Assembly: GCF_000696095.1 (NCBI RefSeq) | Contig: NZ_BAYX01000002.1 | Coordinates: 186,001 to 250,000, forward strand | DNA length: 64,000 nt | Reading direction: 5' to 3' | Origin: Rhizobium rhizogenes NBRC 13257 | GTDB lineage: Bacteria; Pseudomonadota; Alphaproteobacteria; Rhizobiales; Rhizobiaceae | Part shown: positions 61,360 to 64,000 of the stretch, piece by piece | Position numbering within the stretch: the first letter of the stretch is position 1 | Layout: the number at the start of each line of letters is the position of its first letter | Position numbers and translations under genes: made by a program | The notes under the pieces: model-generated | What the model was told of the DNA's origin: nothing | The model's database searches: none | The model's input: only the letters and a program-made list of their open reading frames with translations

Positions 61360-62523
61360 CTATTCCTCAGCCTCTTCCGAAACATACCGTCGCTCATGCC
61401 GGAGCCCCAGGCTCGTCAGCATTTCGTAGCCGATCGTACCGGCTGCCCGTGCCGCGTCGTCCACGAGAATATTGCTGCCGAAGAGTTCGACATAGTCGCC
61501 TGCGCGGACGAGATTGTCCGGCAGATCGGTGATGTCGAAGATGGTGAGGTCCATCGTGATGCGGCCGGCAACAGGAACCCTGTGGCCGGCGATGAAGCCA
61601 TGGCCGCCGGGCAGGTCGGTCTGGCGCAGCGGTACGCCGCCGCTCGACTGGCCGCGCATATAGCCGTCGGCATAGCCGGCGGAAACGATCGCCAGACGGC
61701 TGTCACGCGTAAGCTGCATCGCCCGCCCATAGCCGACGGTTTCGCCGGCTTTTACGAAGCGGGTCTGGATGATCCGCGCTTCGGCTGTCGCGACCGGGCG
61801 CATCGGATTGGCGATACCGGGGACTGCCTCGCCGCCATAGGTGGCGATACCCGGACGGGTAAGATCGAAATGATATTCCGGGCCGAGAAAGATGCCGGCG
61901 GAATTGGCAAGGCTCGCCTCGATGCCTTCGAAGGCGGCGCTCACCTTGCGGAAAGCTTCCAGTTGCTGCCGGTTCATCGGATTGGCGGGATCGTCGCCGC
62001 AGGCAAGGTGGCTCATGACCAGCACCGGCGCAAAGCTTGCCGGGCGGGAGACGTCGTCGGCAAGCGCCAGCGCATCCTCCATCGGCAGGCCGAGCCGGTT
62101 GAAGCCGGTGTCGACCTGTAGCGCACAAGGGTAGTCGCCATAATCCGACAGCACCGACATCCAGAAGGTGAGCTGCTCTTCCGAGGCTATGACGGGAACG
62201 AGATCGTTTTCGAAGAAGACGCGCTCCATGCCAGGCCAGATGCCGGAGAGCACGAAGATGCGTGCATCAGGAGCGTAGAGCCGCAATGTCGCGCCCTCAT
62301 CGGCGGTCGCAACGAAGAAATCGCGGGCGCCGGCCAGATAGAGCGCCTCACCGACATCCTCGATCCCGAGCCCATAGGCGTCCGCCTTGACGACGGCTGA
62401 GGTGCGGGCGCGTCCCGAGCGGTGCGCCATGTCGCGCCAGTTCTCGACAAGGGCGTCCAGATCGACCGTCAGCCGCAGGCCGGCAGCGGCGAAAGCGTCA
62501 TTGTCGTCGAAACTATCTGTCAT
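61360..62523 (-). CDS. alr: Alr, alanine racemase
   Basis: A 387-residue PLP enzyme that makes D-alanine for peptidoglycan. The PLP lysine is K46 in AVVKADAYGLG. The C-terminal catalytic Tyr region is AGYADGYMRG and ITMDLTIFDIT. The presence of RITMD and the LANSAGIF segment fits the biosynthetic type. It is downstream of dnaB with a terminator between, so it probably has its own promoter. Confidence 0.95.
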   Translation of the reverse strand: MTDSFDDNDAFAAAGLRLTVDLDALVENWRDMAHRSGRARTSAVVKADAYGLGIEDVGEALYLAGARDFFVATADEGATLRLYAPDARIFVLSGIWPGMERVFFENDLVPVIASEEQLTFWMSVLSDYGDYPCALQVDTGFNRLGLPMEDALALADDVSRPASFAPVLVMSHLACGDDPANPMNRQQLEAFRKVSAAFEGIEASLANSAGIFLGPEYHFDLTRPGIATYGGEAVPGIANPMRPVATAEARIIQTRFVKAGETVGYGRAMQLTRDSRLAIVSAGYADGYMRGQSSGGVPLRQTDLPGGHGFIAGHRVPVAGRITMDLTIFDITDLPDNLVRAGDYVELFGSNILVDDAARAAGTIGYEMLTSLGLRHERRYVSEEAEE

Positions 62524-62535
62524 GAAACCGCCTGA

Positions 62536-62571
62536 ACGAAAAATGGCCGGAGGGGACTGTTGCTCCGGCCA
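62536..62571 (-). terminator. Terminator of dnaB (leftward)
   Basis: TGGCCGGAG (62544-62552) and CTCCGGCCA (62563-62571) form a 9-bp perfect stem. On the minus strand it is followed by TTTTTCG. It ends the dnaB transcript 13 bp before the alr start codon region. Confidence 0.88.
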
Positions 62572-62636
62572 GGATAGTGATCATCGCTGCAAAGAGAAAG
62601 TGCTGCACTGCACATATGTGCCGTGAGCGACCGTCA

Positions 62637-64000
62637 TCAATGCTCCTCGTAGGGGGAGAAGGATGGGTCGGCGAGGTCGGCGAAGCGGGTGAATTCCGAC
62701 TGGAAGGCGAGCTTCACCGTACCGGTCGGCCCGTGGCGCTGTTTGGCGATAATGACATCGGCCGTGCCCTTCACCTTTTCGAACAGGGCTTCCCATTCGG
62801 CGTATTTCGGATCGGCCGGATCGCGTGGTTCGGAGTTCTTGACATAATACTCTTCACGGAACACGAAAAGCACCACGTCGGCGTCCTGCTCGATCGAGCC
62901 GGATTCGCGAAGGTCAGACAGCTGCGGCCGCTTGTCGTCGCGGCTTTCGACCGCGCGCGAGAGCTGAGAGAGTGCGACGATAGGAACGTTCAGTTCCTTG
63001 CCGAGCGCCTTCAGGCCGGTGGTGATCTGGGTGATTTCCTGGACGCGGTTCTCGTTCGATTTCCCCGAGCCGGTCATCAGCTGAACGTAGTCGACCACGA
63101 GAACATCGAGGCCGCGCTGTCGCTTCAGGCGCCGCGCGCGGGCAGACAGCTGGGCGATGGAGATACCGCCGGTCTGGTCGATGAAAAGCGGCACCTTCTG
63201 CATCATCATCGAGCAGGCGACCAGCTTTTCGAAATCGGCATCGTTGATGTCGCCGCGGCGGATCTTCGACGAGGAGACTTCCGTCTGCTCGGAGATGATA
63301 CGGGTGGCGAGCTGTTCGGACGACATTTCCAGCGAGTAGAAGCCGACAACGCCGCCGTTCTTCGCCTTGGTGGAGCCGTCCGGCTGCACTTCGCCTTCGA
63401 AGGCGGCGGCGATGTTATAGGCGATGTTGGTGGCAAGCGATGTCTTGCCCATGCCGGGACGTCCGGCGAGGATGATCAAGTCAGAGCGCTGCAGGCCGCC
63501 CATCTTGCTGTCGAGCGAATGAATGCCGGTGGAAATGCCCGACAGGCCGCCATCGCGTTCCTTGGCGACGGCCGCCATGTCGATCGCCAGCGCTACCGCG
63601 TCGTTGAAGGCTTGGAAGCCGCCGTCGTAGCGGCCGTTTTCGGCAAGCTCGAACAGCCGGCGCTCGGTGTCCTCGATTTGGCTCTGCGGCGGCATGTCGA
63701 GCGGTGCGTCATAGGCGATGTTGACCACGTCCTCGCCGATGGTGATCAGCGCGCGGCGCAGGGCAAGGTCATAGATGGCGCGGCCGTAGTCCTCGGCATT
63801 GATGATCGACACGGCTTCGGTGGCGAGGCGGGCAAGATATTGCGCTACGGTCATGTCGCCGACCTTGTCGTCGGCCGGCAGGAAGGTCTTGATCGTCACC
63901 GGATTGGCGGTCTTGCCCATGCGGATGATGTCGCCCGCCACTTCGTAGATCTTCCGATGCAGCGGCTCATAGAGATGGATGGGCTTCAGGAAGTCGGAGA
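62637..64000 (-). CDS. dnaB: DnaB, replicative DNA helicase (5' end beyond window)
   Basis: 453 residues of the replicative hexameric helicase are visible, and the frame is open to the right edge, so the first tens of residues are missing. An apparent GTG start at 63941 is internal because the preceding codons (FLKPIHLYEPLHRKIYEVAG) encode the normal DnaB N-terminal domain. Motifs: Walker A LAGRPGMGKTSLA, Walker B VLVVDYVQLM, and the arginine-finger region SRDDKRPQLSDLRESGSIEQDAD in two pieces. A short alphaproteobacterial insertion (EGEVQPDGSTKAKNGG) follows helix 1 of the ATPase. No intein is present. Confidence 0.95.
   Translation of the reverse strand, partial: SDFLKPIHLYEPLHRKIYEVAGDIIRMGKTANPVTIKTFLPADDKVGDMTVAQYLARLATEAVSIINAEDYGRAIYDLALRRALITIGEDVVNIAYDAPLDMPPQSQIEDTERRLFELAENGRYDGGFQAFNDAVALAIDMAAVAKERDGGLSGISTGIHSLDSKMGGLQRSDLIILAGRPGMGKTSLATNIAYNIAAAFEGEVQPDGSTKAKNGGVVGFYSLEMSSEQLATRIISEQTEVSSSKIRRGDINDADFEKLVACSMMMQKVPLFIDQTGGISIAQLSARARRLKRQRGLDVLVVDYVQLMTGSGKSNENRVQEITQITTGLKALGKELNVPIVALSQLSRAVESRDDKRPQLSDLRESGSIEQDADVVLFVFREEYYVKNSEPRDPADPKYAEWEALFEKVKGTADVIIAKQRHGPTGTVKLAFQSEFTRFADLADPSFSPYEEH

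Noticed and set aside
63939..63941. GTG start of dnaB inside the window
   Set aside because: The frame continues upstream with normal DnaB N-terminal sequence to the window edge, so this codon is internal.

Overview
The window is a gene-dense, GC-rich stretch of alphaproteobacterial chromosome and almost certainly comes from a member of the Rhizobiaceae, probably Rhizobium or a close relative. The evidence is two tandem RopA-type porins of the Porin_2 family, an inositol locus with IolC fused to a DUF2090 domain next to an RpiR-type IolR, a TIGR02301 protein, an alphaproteobacterial RpoZ followed by a bifunctional Rsh, CtrA-box-like sites (TTAA-N7-TTAA), and a tRNA promoter of the CTTGAC-N17-CTATAT type. 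Most of it reads as core chromosome. I see no prophage, IS element, CRISPR array or integrase.

Layout. 1-3760: inositol catabolism (iolC running off the left edge, iolR, and a divergent inositol-dehydrogenase-like gene). 3906-7601: a ferredoxin-reductase-like flavoprotein, tRNA-Ser(GCT), and a MocR regulator divergent from a PaiB-like protein. 7640-11437: an arsenic resistance operon (arsR-arsC-acr3-MFS) with a divergent hypothetical gene across a probable ArsR operator. 11438-14740: two paralogous porins, each with its own terminator. 14774-29230: housekeeping genes (hydrolase, lytic transglycosylase, dapA, smpB, NYN protein, rpoZ, rsh, a 49-aa protein, DUF2062, acpS-lepB-rnc-era, a single-domain response regulator, recO).

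29254-33597: a leftward group of DUF2339 membrane protein, HD hydrolase and MOSC protein. 33598-35850: two EF-hand paralogues flanking sodC. 35849-39490: leftward ygfZ-HD-phosphatase with overlapping genes, then exported hypothetical proteins. 39593-44293: NUDIX, YnfA, SRAP protein, a 46-aa gene, psd-pssA and a class A acid phosphatase. 44367-50177: Atm1-type exporter, LysM protein, LOG and RarD. 50289-55781: cimA, then a chain of overlapping genes cysS-GFA-GFA-GFA-pip. 55994-64000: SDR, purF, cvpA, radA, a LysE exporter on the other strand, alr, and dnaB running off the right edge.

The most interesting signals are regulatory and small-gene patterns rather than a large new system. They are: CtrA-box-like palindromes upstream of both EF-hand paralogues and of an unannotated-size 46-aa gene; a conserved C-terminal tail shared by the EF-hand proteins; three tandem GFA-family zinc proteins locked by overlaps into the cysS transcript; a Cys-tailed protein sharing the ars operator; and paired GGAA-N6-TTCC sites in the inositol locus. 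No search or alignment could be run, so family calls rest on motifs and recalled family features.
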